Program-made: the position numbers and the translations under genes
Assembly (NCBI GenBank): GCA_030144725.1
Contig: JASKMD010000017.1
Span: forward strand, 10,457,748-10,521,747
Source: Haematococcus lacustris
Taxonomy: Eukaryota > Chlorophyta > Chlorophyceae > Chlamydomonadales > Haematococcaceae
Direction of reading: 5' to 3'
Length of the DNA: 64,000 nucleotides
Notes under the pieces: generated by a model
Databases searched by the model: none
Seen by the model: the letters and a program-made list of their open reading frames with translations, nothing else
What the model was told of the DNA's origin: nothing
Shown: piece after piece, positions 49,245 to 61,800 of the stretch
Layout: each line of letters begins with the position of its first letter
Position numbering within the stretch: position 1 is the first letter of the stretch

Positions 49245-52200
49245 CTATGCGCCCACTGGCCCTGTCTTGTCGCCTGGTTGGCGGCGGCGGATGCGCACCA
49301 GCAGCACTGAGATGTTGTCGCAGCTGCCCTTCTGGTAGGCAGCGCTGACGAGGGCGGCAGCGGCCTGGGTCGTGTTGCAGCCCTTGTGCAACTGCTCTGC
49401 GATGACGTTGCAGCCCAGTGCGTCGTCCACCATGTCTGCGATGCAGGGCGTGTGCCAATCAGTGAGGGAGCAGCCAAGCACAGGTGACAGAGGCCTCAGG
49501 GCGTAGAAGGGTTAGGGGTCCTGCGGGTTGAAATCAAGTCGTGGGTAATGGAGCCATGGGGGATGGCCCTAGGAAGATGCGGACTTGGGGCTTGTGTCCC
49601 AGGGCTGTGGTGTTTGCAGGCCGTGGCTGCGAAAATGCGTGGCCTAAACAGGCAGTATTGACGGTGGCAGTCTGGTGTCCCGGAGAAGGGGGTCAGTGTT
49701 AGGGCTGGTGTAGGGTTGGTCAGTGTGAGGGCTGGTGTGGGTTTACAAGGTGGCAGCTTCAGCCCAGGCCTGGGGCAGGGGAGGTGCAGGCCAGGTGCTG
49801 CAGCGCCGGGGTGAGGTCAGGGTGTGGGGTGGGTCAGGGCAACACACCAGTGACGCCGTCCGAGGCCAGGTAGAAGAACAGGTCAGCATCAGGGTCCAGG
49901 GGGCGACCTAGCACGTGTGGGTCGGGGATGACGTAGGGCTGCAGGGTGCGGTCGCCAAAGGCGCGGGACACTGCCAGACAGCCCTGCACCCGCACGGCAG
50001 AGGACAGCAGCAGCAGCCAACAGTAGCGACAGGCAACAGCAGGGGTGAGGACGTCATGAGCAGGCAACATTGACAGCATTGGGCAGCAGTGGCAAACACT
50101 GGCAAGCAAGCTGGACCTGGGCAGGCTGCGGGGCAGGGACTCCCGGGGGCCTCCTGGCCATGCCACAAGGCAAGCCAGGCCGGCGCCCCAGTGGTGCTGC
50201 TGTGCGGCGGTGCGCTCACGCCACAGACCACACAGATGTACACAAGCTGTGCTGCTTGATACTGAGTAGTATGCAGGTTGCCCTCCTCCCAGGGCGCCGG
50301 CCTGACCAGCTCCTGCAGCCTGCATGGTGTTGCTGTGCTGCCTATCCGAGCCTGAGCTTCAGCCATCATGCGCAGCAGGCCATGCCAGCAGGTGGCCCTG
50401 GGTGGCCCCTGGTGGTGGGCCTGCAACGCGCTGTCACCTGCACTCTGCCCCAAAGCACGCAGCCGCCTGCGTCAGTGATCCGTGTGATTTCTGAAGGGCA
50501 TACGCTGGGCTGTGGCTTGTGGTCCTCGCTGAGCCGCACAGCCCTGCAGGGTACGGCACAGCCCGCAAGCCCAGGTCAGATCACGGAGACAAGCAAGTAG
50601 CCTCTTGATTCCCTCTCAGCTGCCCTGCCATGACTCGACTGCCCTGCCTGCCATGGCTTGTCTGCCCTGGTAGTGCCGCCCAGCCTGCCCTGCCCTGACA
50701 GAACCATAGGTCAGATCACACCAGCAGGTTGGGCGAGTGACCCATGATGTGCACAGCATGCCAACCCACTCATCCAAGCCTAGCCGAGCCTCTCTCCCCC
50801 TTGGAGCTACACTAAGCCCCAGCTGCTGCCTGGTTGCCACCTTCTCACTGGCCTTCACTGCTAACACCATTGATCATAAACCAAGTGCCACTGCTAGACC
50901 TGACCGCTGCCCAAGAGCATGATCATGCAAACAGCCCCAGCGCGCCCGCTCCTCCCAGGCCTGGCGGTGAGGCCTGCACCACCTGCGAGTGCCGTTAGCC
51001 AGCTGGGTGTACAGCACTGCTCGGCAGTCGCCGGCGTTGGCGCACAGCAGGTATGGCCGGCCCTGCACTCTCGTGACAAAGGCTGTCACGGCGCAGGACC
51101 CAGCTTCCATGGCCTGCACCACCAAGCAGTGTGACCACCACCAGCATCAGCATGCGCAGTACAGGTGTGACCCTCACTGCCTGGCCCACACCCAGTCCTG
51201 TTGTGGTTTTCGTCAACCCCCAGGCCTACTGCTAAGAAGAGGTGGCAGGGGGGCGGTAGACAGGCTGGACCTACAAAAAGCCGCATTCACTAAACAGGCT
51301 GGTTTGGCACTTTTGCCAACCCCCGGCCTATTGCTAAGGAGGGATGACCTAGAGACCCAGAGAGGCTGGACCTGCCAAAAGCCGCAATCACCACAGGCAT
51401 GGCACTGCTACCCACCTGACCTCCCCTGGCTGCACCTGAGCTCACGCCCTCTGGCCCACAGCAAGCTAGGACAGTGGAAAGCGTGAGCCGTGAGCTGGAC
51501 TAGCTGCACAGGGTCTTGCTGCGCCTGACATGAGCTGGCTGAGCTAACCTCCCTGCACGTGGCTCACCGCATCCATCCTGCCACCAATCTCGTTATTGGT
51601 GTTGACGTAGGCGTGGTGGATGGCAGTCTGCGCCAGGGCAACCAGCAAGCCTGATCACCCCAGCCTTCATCATGGGACTCCTGACTGACCCTAACTGGCA
51701 CCAGCCTCAGGGGATGGTGCAAACTGCGATCCATGTAAGGTGATGTTAAGAGGCCACTGCACTGGCCAGGTGGCCAGTCAGGGAGGGCAGCAAGGGTAAG
51801 GTGGCTGGCTGCAGGGAGGGGGCGGGGTAGCTGCAGTGTGAGGGCGGGCTGCTCGCCCCACTCTGCCTGCAGCCTGCTGCCCCACCTGCATAGCTCGCAC
51901 GTCATCTGGTGAGCGTGCGCACACGTCAGCAATCTGACGGTTGATGTTCTGTGTGGCCACATGACACCAGCAAGACACAATGTCACGTGTGACATTGCAG
52001 CCCTGCCCTAGCATTTGATGCAGCATTAGCTGAAGGTGCCGGTGATGGAGGGTGAGTTGCGGTTGGGGTGGAGAATAAGGATGGGCTGTGGGTGCAGGTG
52101 CAGCTGCAGGTTAGGTGCAGAGTTGATGAAGGTGTAGGGGTGGCCTGACCTGCAGCAGTACCCGCTCCAGCTCCTTTGATACGTCGTCTCCTCCATGCCC

Positions 52201-53611
52201 ATCAAACACGCCCCCTGCCAGGCCCGTGGGCAGGGGCACGCAGGCCACGGTGTCCTCCTGGTAGTCCCGGGCACCCTGTGGCGCAGCAACCCAGGACACC
52301 TGCCTGGGTGACTCTGGGTGAGGGGAGACATGGGTCAGCGCTGCTGCGAGGCCTGCTGGAGAGGGTCGGTGCAGTGGGCCCTGCTTCAGGGGGTCTGCCT
52401 TCTCCGCAGTACAAGTGATGTACCCTATACATAGCTGCCCAGTGGCCTGCAAGCTGCAGGCACGGCATGGGCATTCAGGCCACCTCTTCACCAGGTCAAG
52501 GCTGGGGGCCTGGAATACACCTTGGCTGCCGCAGCCCAGCCCAGCCCAGATTAGCCCAGCTCAGCCCAGGCCAGCCCAGGCCAGCAGAGCTACCTGGAAG
52601 GAGCTGTGGCCATAGGTGAGGGTGACGTCATCCAGCACATACTGGTACTCTATTGGGGTGGATTGTGGCTTGACCCGGGAGGGTGTGGTGTATGCCATGC
52701 CTGCATGCAGCATGCAGTGGACGGTTGCTAACATCACTGGGGTCTCTGGATGGTCTTGACTTGCAGGCATGAGCTGGCGCTGCAGCGTCATGGCATGTTA
52801 GTTTATACAGCATCAAGCATAGTGCCCACCTAGTACCGGGCCATGCTGCATCATAGCCGGCTGCTCACTCACTTGTCTGTTGAGAAGTGCCCTTAAAGCT
52901 AGAGGCTAGCCTCCCACGTGAAAGGGACGCACTGAGGCTTGCTGTTGAGATGCCAGCAGCTGGCTTCTTGGAGTCCAGCACAGCTGCCAAATTATTCAAG
53001 CGGCTGCTGTTGCTGGAACGGCCATCCACAGGCACACTGGATGAAGACCTGCCATTGCTACCGATGCCTCCAGTCCGATGCTCTGCTGTGGTCCCTGTTT
53101 TGCCATTGCTCAAGATGCCTGCTCGTACATCTGGTGAACCTGTGTTGCTGGGTCTTGAACCAGCTACGCCTCCTAGTTTTGGATCTTGGGAGCCAGCTTT
53201 CCCACCGCCACCATTGAACGATGATGACAGCACTGTGCGGCTGGCATCACTGTGTCGTGCTGGGCTGCTGTAAGAGAGGCCTGTACGCCCAGATCCAGAT
53301 GCCCCAATGCCCTGCAGGAGGGTTCACTATTAGAGTGGTAAAGCCAGAACACGAAGTAGCTGACCATGTTATGCTAAGCAGTGCCCCAGGTGTTTGTATT
53401 GCGTCAAACCCGGCAACATTGCGGCGACACGACAGTTGCATAGCTTCGTAGCAGCCCCATCCCCGATCCCGCCCAGTTCGCGGGGCCAGGTACCAAAGTC
53501 CAGGGCAATGCACCTGTCCTGCGGGACTGGTCCGCTCGTCCGTGCTGGCCTGACGTCTTGCTGTCGCGGTGGCCTTGCTATTGCTCTGGGCGTGCGAAAC
53601 GCAGCAGACAT
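49245..53611 (-). CDS. PP2C-family serine/threonine protein phosphatase
   Basis: Metal-dependent (PPM) phosphatase. Catalytic exons on the minus strand: 52594-52779, 52150-52299, 51886-52029, 51568-51627, 50983-51113, 50438-50543, 49848-49983, 49245-49435 (stop). Family motifs occur in order: QGARDYQEDT and GVFDGHGGDD (metal-binding acidic residues), LLCANAGDCRAVL, AVRLSEDHKP, CLAVSRAFGD, LASDGVTGV, then KGSCDNISVLLVRI with the last metal ligand Asp. Upstream is a Ser/Gly-rich exon (about 52870-53313), likely disordered. The probable start codon is at 53609-53611 (MSAAFRTPRAIARP), though splicing of this first exon to the next is not settled in phase. The set of catalytic motifs looks complete, so an active enzyme is expected. 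The substrate is unknown. Confidence 0.85.
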
Positions 53612-54108
53612 GACACTTTTTGATGCCGGACCTGCGCCAGAGCGTTAGCTATGCTGACACATACCTTCCGATCCCCAAACATCCCAGCGTAGTGCCCACT
53701 TCACATCGGACGGGACGCGAGGGTCGTAGAAGCACCAAATTCAGGGCAGAGCCTGAGTATTATGTGCCATTGGTGGTTATCTGCTACTCAATGCTAGGCC
53801 TAAGCTGTGTTGAGTGCCGTAAGAAATGCCATGCACACTTAGAACATGAGATTACGCTGCCACGGTACTAGCTACACGGCCCGCTCTCTGGGCAGAGCTC
53901 TTCAAGCCACGCTGGCTAATGGCGCTTCGGCTGTACGGTGCAGGCAACGCATGGTGTCGGGCGGGTAACCTAGTCCATTAACCCTTAATCCCTGCCTATC
54001 ACCTGCCACTCACGATGGCCTGACATCAGCTTACCATGTGTTTCTTGTGTGGCATGACTGCAGACCATCAAGCAGGCAGCTGTTACAGGCCGCTCCTTTG
54101 CACTGGCG
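53612..54108. other. Upstream region of the PP2C gene
   Basis: No coding exon recognised. It should contain the PP2C promoter, but I cannot name a specific element. Confidence 0.4.
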
Positions 54109-54272
54109 TCAGGCGGCCCCAACATGGGGTTAGTAATGTTCATGCAACTACTCTCTGAATACCGCATCTTTTTCGATAGCGTTTGTCACATTGGTAGCTG
54201 CAAATCAATGCGCGTCATCTGACCATCAGCGCTAGCCATTAAAGATTTTGCTCGCGTACTGTCACATGTGTA

Positions 54273-55991
54273 AGGAGCGTCCGGGGCTGTATCATATTAT
54301 ATGATATAGACCAGGTATCATGATAATATCATTATGTTTCATTATAAGCCCTGTTTCTGCATCGCAAGACGCCTGTGGGGACCCTATGTCCCTCGCGCAC
54401 TGGTCGTAACCGTGCGCGCTGAGGTTCGGGTAGCAGTTAGGAGGCAGTTGGCCGGCAGTACTTCTTCTGAGCAATGTATCGTGCACTGGGGTCATGGCTG
54501 ATGCCAGAGCAGCTGTTAAACAATGCTGCCATCAAGCGATGTGTTCCGCAAGTTACAAGCATGTTGCCGATTGGCTGTCCCAGTTCAACAGTGAAGGCCA
54601 GTGAAGTTGCTGTGTGCAAGCGCTGGCCGAAAAGTAGCGCCCGAGAATCCACAGCGTGGGCAACATCAGCCAAACGACGGGCCTGTAGATGTTTAGCTAC
54701 TTCCGCTCTGCGGAGATTGCTGCATAGCTAGTCCCGCTAGTGCGGCGATGTCTGGTTGACTAGCTAGTCCTGACTTGCACGACTGCAGTGCACCGAAGTT
54801 TGTCTTTTCACTTGCGATGCTTACCACCATCATCCCCACCGCCATCCCAGCTAACGGGAGATTAGCGAGCTTGTTGTCACCAAACATGTAATTCTGCAGC
54901 CAAAACTGCAGCTACGCTTCCTAGCATAGTCTCTATGAACACAACCAATAGCCTCATCTCTATGAACACAATCAACAGAGGACATATAGGTGCACTCCTG
55001 GTCACCCCCGCCATTGGCTGCACCCCCATGGCTCAAGAGATAACATCTAACTCATTTCTGCACGGATGAGGTCGCCGATTGGTGCGATGAGCTGGCGATG
55101 GCCTGACTAGAGTGCAGCCAGCCCCAGCGGTTTGCCGGGTGGCTGGCTCCCAACCTGCGACGTGTTCTGGAGCCTCGCAGGCAATATTAGCGACTGCTAT
55201 AGGCAGCCTGGACTCAGCGCGGCTGGTTTTCGCATCCTGACTGGACATCGCAACTTTTCAGGTTGCACAAGATAATCCATACATTGATGCGTGTGTCTCC
55301 TGAGCAACCACGAGCAGCAAAAATCGGCCAAAAAGATTTGGAAAATGAGCTGACAACTGTGTTTACCGCCCACACATGAAACGGCCCACATTTGAAGGTA
55401 ACGCGTTTCTGTCTCATAGACACGTTAATATCCCACACAAGCAATCGCACAGTACTTGCAGTTCTTCATTTGACATCCTGGTTGGACTGTTAACTGGACA
55501 GCCAAAATGCCTGTATTTGAAAATTCAAACGTTTGAGCCCGCCGACCCCGGCAAAGGTGCACATCAGCCCGAGCAGACCGCCAGCTTCGCACTGATGAGC
55601 TGCACCGCCCTGCGCAAGAATCGCTGTAAAACTCTTAAAGATGAGTCAGATGTTATCAGGGGTGCAGCCAATGGCGGGGGTGACCTCCTGCTCTAAGCAG
55701 AGATGCATTGCATCGGCAACAATACATACCTGGCCACTTCTAGGCACAGAGCACAATCAGTAGCAGTGGCATCACAGCCTACCAGGCATCAGTCTCAAGC
55801 TGAACGAGCTAGTTGCAATCTGTAAACACCTGGTTGAGCGGACGAATGCACTCGAAAGTCTGCGATTACCAGGAGTCGAACTAGGGTCGCCAAGGTGACT
55901 TTGGATGTATCATAACTGTATCATGATAATCATGATATGCCTAATAGTCCATATACGTGTATCATGAGATATCATGATACATGCCGCTCCC
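54273..55991. mobile_element. Non-autonomous element Z, copy B, carrying element Y
   Basis: Second copy of the Z family, about 1,030 bp without element Y. Left end AGGAGCGTCCGGGGCTG, right end CATGCCGCTCCC. Flanking TA dinucleotides lie at the middle of an 18-bp palindrome (CACATGTG and CACATGTG around TA), suggesting insertion at a TA. The alternative is that these bases belong to the terminal repeat. Internal palindromes rich in TATCATGATA are shared with copy A. It has no coding capacity. Confidence 0.75.
55001..55684. mobile_element. Element Y, 684-bp non-autonomous inverted-repeat element inserted in Z
   Basis: A 26-bp perfect terminal inverted repeat begins GTCACCCCCGCCATTGGCTG. A further matching stretch inside (GATAACATCTRACTCAT) is offset by about 13 bp on the left side. 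A 6-bp duplication CTCCTG flanks it (54995-55000 and 55685-55690); the boundary could also be read as 4 bp TCCT. The unoccupied site is preserved in Z copy A at about 46502-46507 (CTCCTA). Superfamily not determined. Confidence 0.82.
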
Positions 55992-57085
55992 TACACATGT
56001 GCCCGCGAACAAATCACAGCGGCGAGACGGGTCTCTCTTAGACGGTGAGCCGCATCCCTGTGACCCCATCTACCTAGCGTAGTGAGCTGGTTGTGCACAA
56101 ATGGAATGTCCGGCCGACACCCATCGCGATGCCTGCCGGGCGTGCAGGGCACCTAGACGGGGTGAATGAAACATAATAGATGTGCTCACTTCCGCCGAAT
56201 ACACCATTTGGGTCGGCGCACACTAAGGTATCACCGGCTTGGAACCCCCCTCCTCCACTGTGTCCTGCACTGTGTTGCACCCGTTGCACCCACAGGAAAA
56301 CGGCCACAAAATGTGTGTTCTTGACACCTTGGCGCATTTCTTAGAACAAACCGCACGTTAAACAGCCCAGGCCTCTATCAGTTTGACATCTTCGAAGTGA
56401 CATCATGTTCTCCAAGCAGAATCAGGGCTACGGGGCTGTGGGGTGGCAGTTGAGCTATGAAACTTTGCACGCAGGTGGATGGCATGTAGGGGAGTGTAAG
56501 TCTCAGAGGAGCCGAGGCCAAATTCGGCCATGTTGTGGAGTTGTATGACTGCCTGCATGGCCCTGGCCCTGAGATCGGCTAAGGGAGTTGGGGTCAAATA
56601 CCAAAGTGAGCTTTTGGCTTGTCTGAGTATGAGCGTTTGTTACAATGTCCTAGATGAGCTTAGCCTAGTAAGTAGCATGTTGTATGTCCCAATGGTCGAG
56701 CTTTGGCACTGCCCTCCAGGTATGGGGGGGACGTGGGCTTATTGCCACATCGCCGCAATCGCTTTCCGATCCGACTGCTGCTGCCGACGCGCGTGCTCGT
56801 GTAGAGCAGCCTGAGCGACGCGGGCGGTCGCAGCGATGACTGCATGCTCCGCAACGGCACAAATTTGAATTACTAACTTTGATGCTTTGCTGTGCACGGC
56901 CTACTGACTGGATAACTATTCCGGATGGGTGAAAGGTAGCTGGATGGGTTGACTACATTCTGAGCCAGCTAGCATAAATTTTGGCGCAGCGAGTGCAGAG
57001 TTACAGCCGTCCTACTACCAGGGGTCGGTTTACTGCCATTTTTTGAATGTTGGGGCCGCCTGAATCAAAGACGGTGTCAAAAAGT

Positions 57086-57103
57086 GAATGGCGGGGGTGA
57101 CCT
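57086..57103. repeat. Isolated end of a Y-like element
   Basis: AATGGCGGGGGTGACC matches the right terminal repeat of element Y, about 23 bases after the end of X copy 2. No partner end was found nearby, so it is probably a truncated copy. Confidence 0.55.
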
Positions 57104-58878
57104 TCAGTGAGAGCGGCACCATTGGCAGCAGCGGTGTCAGGGGAAACGTTGGGTAGTGCTCGAGCACTCCAAAGGATCGTGGAATTATGTGTCAGGACTC
57201 AGGACACAGTATCACCAGTACCTAGCTGTTGTGCAGGTGCTCTCCGGCACCTCCTCCCTCACTAGGGACTACTACGATGGGACATTAGGGACCACTAGGG
57301 AGCACTACGTGGGGGCGGTGTTGTGGCTGTGTTTCCTTTTCAAGCAAGCCCTGCATACAGCTTTTTGCCTCAATCTAGTGCTCATACCAGCTGGGTACGT
57401 GGGAAGTCACAAGCAGACAACGCAAAAGCCAAGTGACATGTCCGAGCCGGGGCGAGAATCATGTTGTTGTCTACAATGGATCTCCCAGATTACTGTTGCC
57501 CAGCCTCCCCAGTCACGAAACACAGATGTCGCGCTCCTGCTCTCTTTTGGTAAAGCAGCATTCGACACGGGAACCACCATCCAGGCCAACAAAACTTGTC
57601 CAACAAGGAACAACATGTTGAACTGCGGGTAATCTCACTCAGCTATTACAAACACGTTGTAGCATCCTCGGTCGCACCCTTGATGACTACAAACCCCACA
57701 CCGGTGGCACTCGTTCCACCACCATCCAGGCTGCTGCCACTGGCGTTCACCCGGGCCTCCGTGTGCTTGCTAGCCCTCACCGCCGGAATAGTGTGACCAC
57801 AACCTTGTGGCGAACAATGCACAATGGCTCGGTGATTAGGAAGCAAAGGACCCAGACCCGGTGGTGTGACCTAGAATACAAACTTGACATGCTTGCATGG
57901 ACTGCATGTATACCTGTGTAGCACCTTGATTCGTTCCTTCAGCGAACATTAGTATTGTGAATGTCGCTGACGCTCCACAGCCTGACTTGCTGTTGGTGCT
58001 GTTGAGCAAGGGAGTGGGATGTGCAGGCGCAATGCCCGAACATGCTGCTTGCAAGCATGAATGGGCAAGGCTGCACACACGGGGCAGGCTGTCCTGTGGC
58101 TAGAGTGTGCCATGCATAAGGCCTTCCTCAGGCTCAGGCTCAGGTCCAGGCTTGGATGCTGCTGCCACTGGTATGAGGCGTGTGCAGGAGCACACAGGCA
58201 GACACAGCCTGGCGTCATCGCTTGCGCACGGGGTTGAACCACGCACCCACAAGACCCCGCGGGCCACTGCCCCTCCCCGGCAGCCCCCCCTCCCTGCCTT
58301 GTTCATGCCCAGCCTCCAAACCTGGCTGCTGGCTTGCTTCCTGCTGCTCACCCTCCCCCTCCCCTTTCTCTGGATTCGCACACAGCCATCCAACCCCTTC
58401 CTCCCCCTCCCCCTTCCCCTCCCCCTCCCCAGATTTGTGTCCTGTCAGCGTTAAGCTCGGCAGGGGTCCCGCTCCCACCCCTCCAGTCTCAGGCTCTGGC
58501 TGTGCCGGCCCTGCACCCACACAGCCCTCCGCCCTCATGCCCCCCTCAGCCCCCAGACCCCCCTGTGCCTCCGCAGGCTTGGCAGCAGCAGGCGCCCCTG
58601 TAGAGGCTGCTGGAGGGTGGCCTGGCCTGCCTGGACGGCTGTGGTGGTCCGGCTGCCCTGGGGGAGGGCCTGAGCGGGGCCCATTGCAGGTGGGGCCGGT
58701 GGGTTTTACACCCCCTCGCCCTGTTTCCTCATCAGCTAATGGCCTGCAAGCAGCAGGGTGTGGCAACTAAGCAGCAGCAGCAGCAGCAGCGGCGGCGTCA
58801 GCGGCGGCAGCAGCAGCAGGCGGTGCAGTGTGCGGGCTGCGCATCAAGCTTGGCATGTGGGCCGTGCAATTGGCACTG
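57104..58878. other. No gene firmly recognised; possible 3' exon of the CD36-family gene
   Basis: A plus-strand frame (57156-57632, 158 codons) has no known domain. On the minus strand 58215-58766 is open for 183 codons of Gly/Pro/Glu-rich sequence behind a plausible acceptor (CTGCTGCTTAG at about 58769). It could be a cytoplasmic-tail exon of the CD36-family gene or simply GC-rich non-coding DNA. CT-rich and CCCTCC-type runs lie at 58350-58435. Confidence 0.3.
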
Positions 58879-61800
58879 TCACCAGGACCCTGTGTGTGCA
58901 GCCCTGCAGGCCTGAGCGCCCTCAAGGGCAGCACTGGCTGCTGCCAGGTACAGCCCCCAGCAACCAACACCTCGTGTACAGCTGCATGGCGGCCTGCATG
59001 CAGCCCCCATGCCCCATACACCCCTTGGCCCCCTCCCACCTCCCGCCCTCCACCCTCCACCTCCCACCTTTCCACCCACATGCCCTCTCCCTACCTCACA
59101 CCCTCCCCCCTCCCCCCTCCCTAGCACCCACATGTAACCGAGGCAGGGTGGTAACTCCGCTGTGCCCCTGCTGCTGTTTTGAGTGGGCCCACGCGCTATG
59201 AGCATGAGCAGCACCGCGACACCGGCCAGCAGCCCGGCAGCCAGGAAGGGGATATGGCGCAGCTGGTCACGCAGCTTCACCACGCTGCAGGGCACAGGGC
59301 AGCAGCCTCAGCAGCAGGGCAGCCGCAGGCAACTCCGGAGGAACAGGTGGGGCGGCGGGCTTGTGGGCCCTCAGGCATGCAATGCAAGGTTCTTAGCCAG
59401 GGCTGCTGCTACAGCCTGGCTGCCACCATTGCATCTTACCACACTGCCTAGACGGCTCCTGCCTGACACTGGGCCTGCCTGCCTTGCCCCTCCTGCCTGA
59501 CGCTGGCCCTGCCTGCCTTGCCCCACCTGCCTGATGCTGGCCCTGCCTGAGTGGCTGTGACCCTGCCTGGAGGCTGCGGTTTGATTGCCTCTGATCCATA
59601 AACAAAAATAAAAAATCACACTGCCTAGGCCGCACCTGGTCACACCAGGCCCAGCCTGGCCTGGCCTGCCCTGGGTTGCTCTGCCCCTGCCTCGCCTCGC
59701 CTGTCCCTGCCACAGCTGAGCTGAGCTGAGCTGAGCTGAGCTGAGCTGAGCTGAGCTGGGCGCACCTGTACAAGCCAGCGACGATGGCGTGTGCCTGCAG
59801 TGCCCCGATCTCTGCCTTCTCCTCAATCACCACCACAGGCAGGATGACTGACTGGTTGAAGCTGGGCTCCACGTGCTGCCGGGCCGCCAGGGTCACCTGG
59901 CTAGACACCTGCAGCCGCTTGGCCGCCCTCATGCTGGTGCCTGGCCAGGGGTGGGGGGCAGGGGTGGGGGGCAGGGGTGGGGGGCAGGGGTGGGGGGCAG
60001 AGGGTGGGGTCCGGGGAGGGGGGCAGGGGGAGGGGGTTCAGACATCCGGCGCTGAGCACAAGCTGCTGCTTGGCCAGTTGCATCAGAGCAGGCGGGGCTG
60101 GCTGGGTCAGGATGGTGGTGAGCGAGGCAGGCTGGTGCAGGGAAGAGCAGAGAGGCTCAGTGAGGCCAGGCTGTGTGGAGCAGACAAGAGCTAGGGCTGG
60201 GGCAAGCAGGGAGGGAGGGAGGGCACACACTGAGCTTCCTTTCGCAGCAGGCAAAGCGGGCAGATGGGCGCAGCAAGGTCATGGGGTCTCCTTCCCGCTG
60301 CCTCCCTCCTTGCTCCTGCCCCCCTCTCCCCCGCTGCATCTCCTCCCCTCCCTGCCCCTGGCCTACTCCCTCCCGCTGCCTCCCCCTCCTGCCCCTGCCC
60401 CCTGCCCCCTCCTCACCGGTCAGGGGCTCTACATCCACACTGGTGCCCAGCCTGCCATCCCAATCCTCACAGCCCTCCAGCCCATCCAGGGCATCCCTCA
60501 GAGACGGGTCAGATCTGGGTCAACAGCCAGGCAGGCAGGCGGAATAAGAATGCCTAGTAAAAACTGATAATCACCCGGAATGAAATAAGAAAGGAGGGAG
60601 TGTGGGTTTCCTGTCACTTTGCTGACCCCCACCCTGAAAACAAAGGACAGACTGTAAAGGACTAAGAGTGACAGAAGTGAGCATGCGCTTCAGGTTGGAA
60701 GGTGTATGAAACAATGCACAGCGCTTCCCAGACTTGTCCCACACCCTCCCTGATGTTTGAGCCAGGTAATGGAGCCAGGTAATCGAGCCAGGTGGTTGAG
60801 CCAGGTGGTTGGTGGTTACCTGCAGAAGTGTGGCGGGGACAGCAGCACTGGCGGTCCATGGGCCTGGGAGGCGTTGCCCTGGGGCCCCACGCTGCTGGGC
60901 CGACTGATGTTGAACAGGCCAGGCAGCAGCTGGTCACGACAGGGGTTGGTGCTTGCCTCCTCAATGTCCTGCAATGTCAGCAAGCACCTGGACAGATGTT
61001 CTTGCATACACAGGTGGCTGTCACCATCACCATCACCATCACCATTACCATCGCCTCACAACCACCACAACCACCATCACCATCACCATGGCCACCCCCA
61101 GCATCATAACCATCACCATCACCACCATCAGTGCTGAACTAGGGTAGATGGTGAGAGCAGGCCAGTTCATCCGGAGTATTCTTATTCTTCTGCTTCTTCT
61201 TCTTTCTCTACTGATCACCGATACACCTAGCACCGTCCCAACCCCTTCCCACCAGCGCCACCACCATCCCCGCCACTGGTGTTCAGGGGCTCAGGCGGTG
61301 GCAGGGAGGCAGGCAGGGCTGATGAGGGACCCACCGGCTCATAGCGCAGCAGGCGCACGCCCAGCAGCTCCTGTGGTCCACTGCAGACCAACTCTGAGGA
61401 GCGGTACCTGAACCACAGCCAGACAGGCGTACTGGCATCGCATCTGGCCCGTTCCTACCTCAGGTGCCACATTGCGTGCGTGGGTACCTCGGCTGAGCCC
61501 TGGGGGTAATAGAAAGGTATGGTCCTAATGTCAGTTGGAATGTAGGATAGAGGGTTAGATTTCGGGGCGGAGGGTCGACCAAGGTTATCTAAGTGCGCGT
61601 TGTTACCACCTACAAGTCGCCAACCCATAGCCGCAAGCGGTCTCGACCGCAGTCAACCCCGGGCCGGAACTGCGTCCCGTCGGTGCCGCGGACGCGCTCC
61701 GGCGCGCAAGACGGCCCTTCCGGCCACGATGTGACTAAAGTGACGCCCTTGTCCTCGACTACCTGCGGTCGTCGCACGCCGACAGCGTCGCTTAAAAGGA

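Larger units (their letters stand above)
54109..57063 (-). mobile_element. Element X, copy 2, split by element Z copy B
   Basis: On the minus strand it begins at 57063 with TCAGGCGGCCCCAAC followed by CAAAAAATGGCAGTAAACCG and the CCGACCCCTGG block also seen at 46561-46625. It ends at 54109 with a terminal block of about 100 bp (54109-54205) matching the right end of copy 1 (about 47980-48076). The outer ends are therefore a perfect 15-bp inverted repeat. Z copy B (54273-55991) lies inside it. The flanks (CACTGGCG and ATCAAAGA) show no target duplication, so it could also be two separate fragments. Without Z it is about 1.24 kb. No transposase is seen. Confidence 0.6.

Noticed and set aside
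57156..57632. 158-codon plus-strand frame as a gene
   Set aside because: No known domain, no splice partners, and location beside decayed mobile elements. It may be chance.
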